A stretch of 64,000 bases of DNA from Branchinecta lynchi (lineage: Eukaryota > Arthropoda > Branchiopoda > Anostraca > Branchinectidae): contig JAKZAP010000007.1 of assembly GCA_023053575.1 (NCBI GenBank), positions 17,079,508 through 17,143,507 on the forward strand, given 5' to 3'. Of this stretch, positions 63,838 through 64,000 are shown piece by piece. Under the pieces are notes generated by a model that saw nothing but the letters and a program-made list of their open reading frames with translations, was not told the origin of the DNA and ran no database searches. The position numbers were made by a program, and so were the translations under genes. Each line of letters starts with the position of its first letter. The stretch's first letter is position 1.

Positions 63838-64000
63838 TTTTATGGCACTTGCAGCTCCGCTCAAGTGGGATATACTGATCACTTTTCGTTCGGTTGGTCT
63901 GTCGGTTCACTGTTCTCGAGTTAGGGTACTTCCAGAAGGGCTAGGACGATGAAAATTCAAAGGCATATCAGGGACCCGACCAAACTAATTTAGAAATAGT
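63838..64000 (+). mobile_element. HEL-B copy 3, left end (cut by window edge)
   Basis: TTTTTATGGCACTTGCAGCT, CTCAAGTGGGATATACTGAT, GGTCTGTCGGTTCACTGTTC, then ACTTCCAGAAGGGCTAGGAC and GATGAAAATTCAAAGGCATA, matching the HEL-B left block. Confidence 0.7.

Overview
The window is metazoan nuclear DNA, most likely from an invertebrate. The evidence is two conserved animal genes split by GT-AG introns, many retrotransposon fragments (several LINE lineages and a Penelope-like element), tRNA-derived SINEs, and DNA transposons with target-site duplications. No operons, rRNA or CRISPR array are present. I cannot name the phylum; the regulatory-subunit exons read like protostome type II subunits, but that is only a hint.

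Host genes, both on the minus strand. (1) A type II regulatory subunit of cAMP-dependent protein kinase (PRKAR2): exon with the start codon 27931-28153, inhibitor-site exon 22240-22409, start of cAMP-binding domain A 5451-5557. The rest of the gene lies left of base 1 and a 5' UTR intron probably lies right of 28172. Positions 1 to about 28.2 kb are therefore this gene and its introns (5.5 kb and 16.7 kb). (2) The 3' end of glycine dehydrogenase (decarboxylating), P protein (GLDC): exons 62557-62678, 60631-60776 and the terminal exon 58883-59041. Earlier exons lie beyond 64000. All these exons join in frame. The 30 kb between the genes is a repeat-rich intergenic region with no convincing host exon.

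Most of the rest is mobile DNA. Three families look like non-autonomous rolling-circle elements of the Helentron/DINE type. HEL-A (palindrome GGGATCCC near both ends, GTCY microsatellite, tandem core units of about 137 bp) has ten full or partial copies. HEL-B (hairpin TATGGCACTTG...CAAGTGCCATA, GTCY microsatellite, 281-bp core units) has three. HEL-C (hairpin GTGTTGC-GAGA-GCAACAC, 3' hairpin followed by CTAG) has two. Two insertions can be checked against internal empty sites in this same window and show no target duplication.

Other families: hAT-type elements with 7-8 bp duplications (54549-57627, 59082-59470, and G/C-tract elements near 20.7, 21.0, 39.9 and 62.8 kb), a Harbinger-like pair with TAA duplications (43039-43593, 61343-61908), several palindromic MITEs, a short repeat (R4) at about a dozen places, and tandem arrays. 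Nesting is deep: at 54.5-57.6 kb a HEL-C copy sits inside a MITE which sits inside a hAT element. Transposons reach within 15-50 bp of four splice sites of the two host genes.
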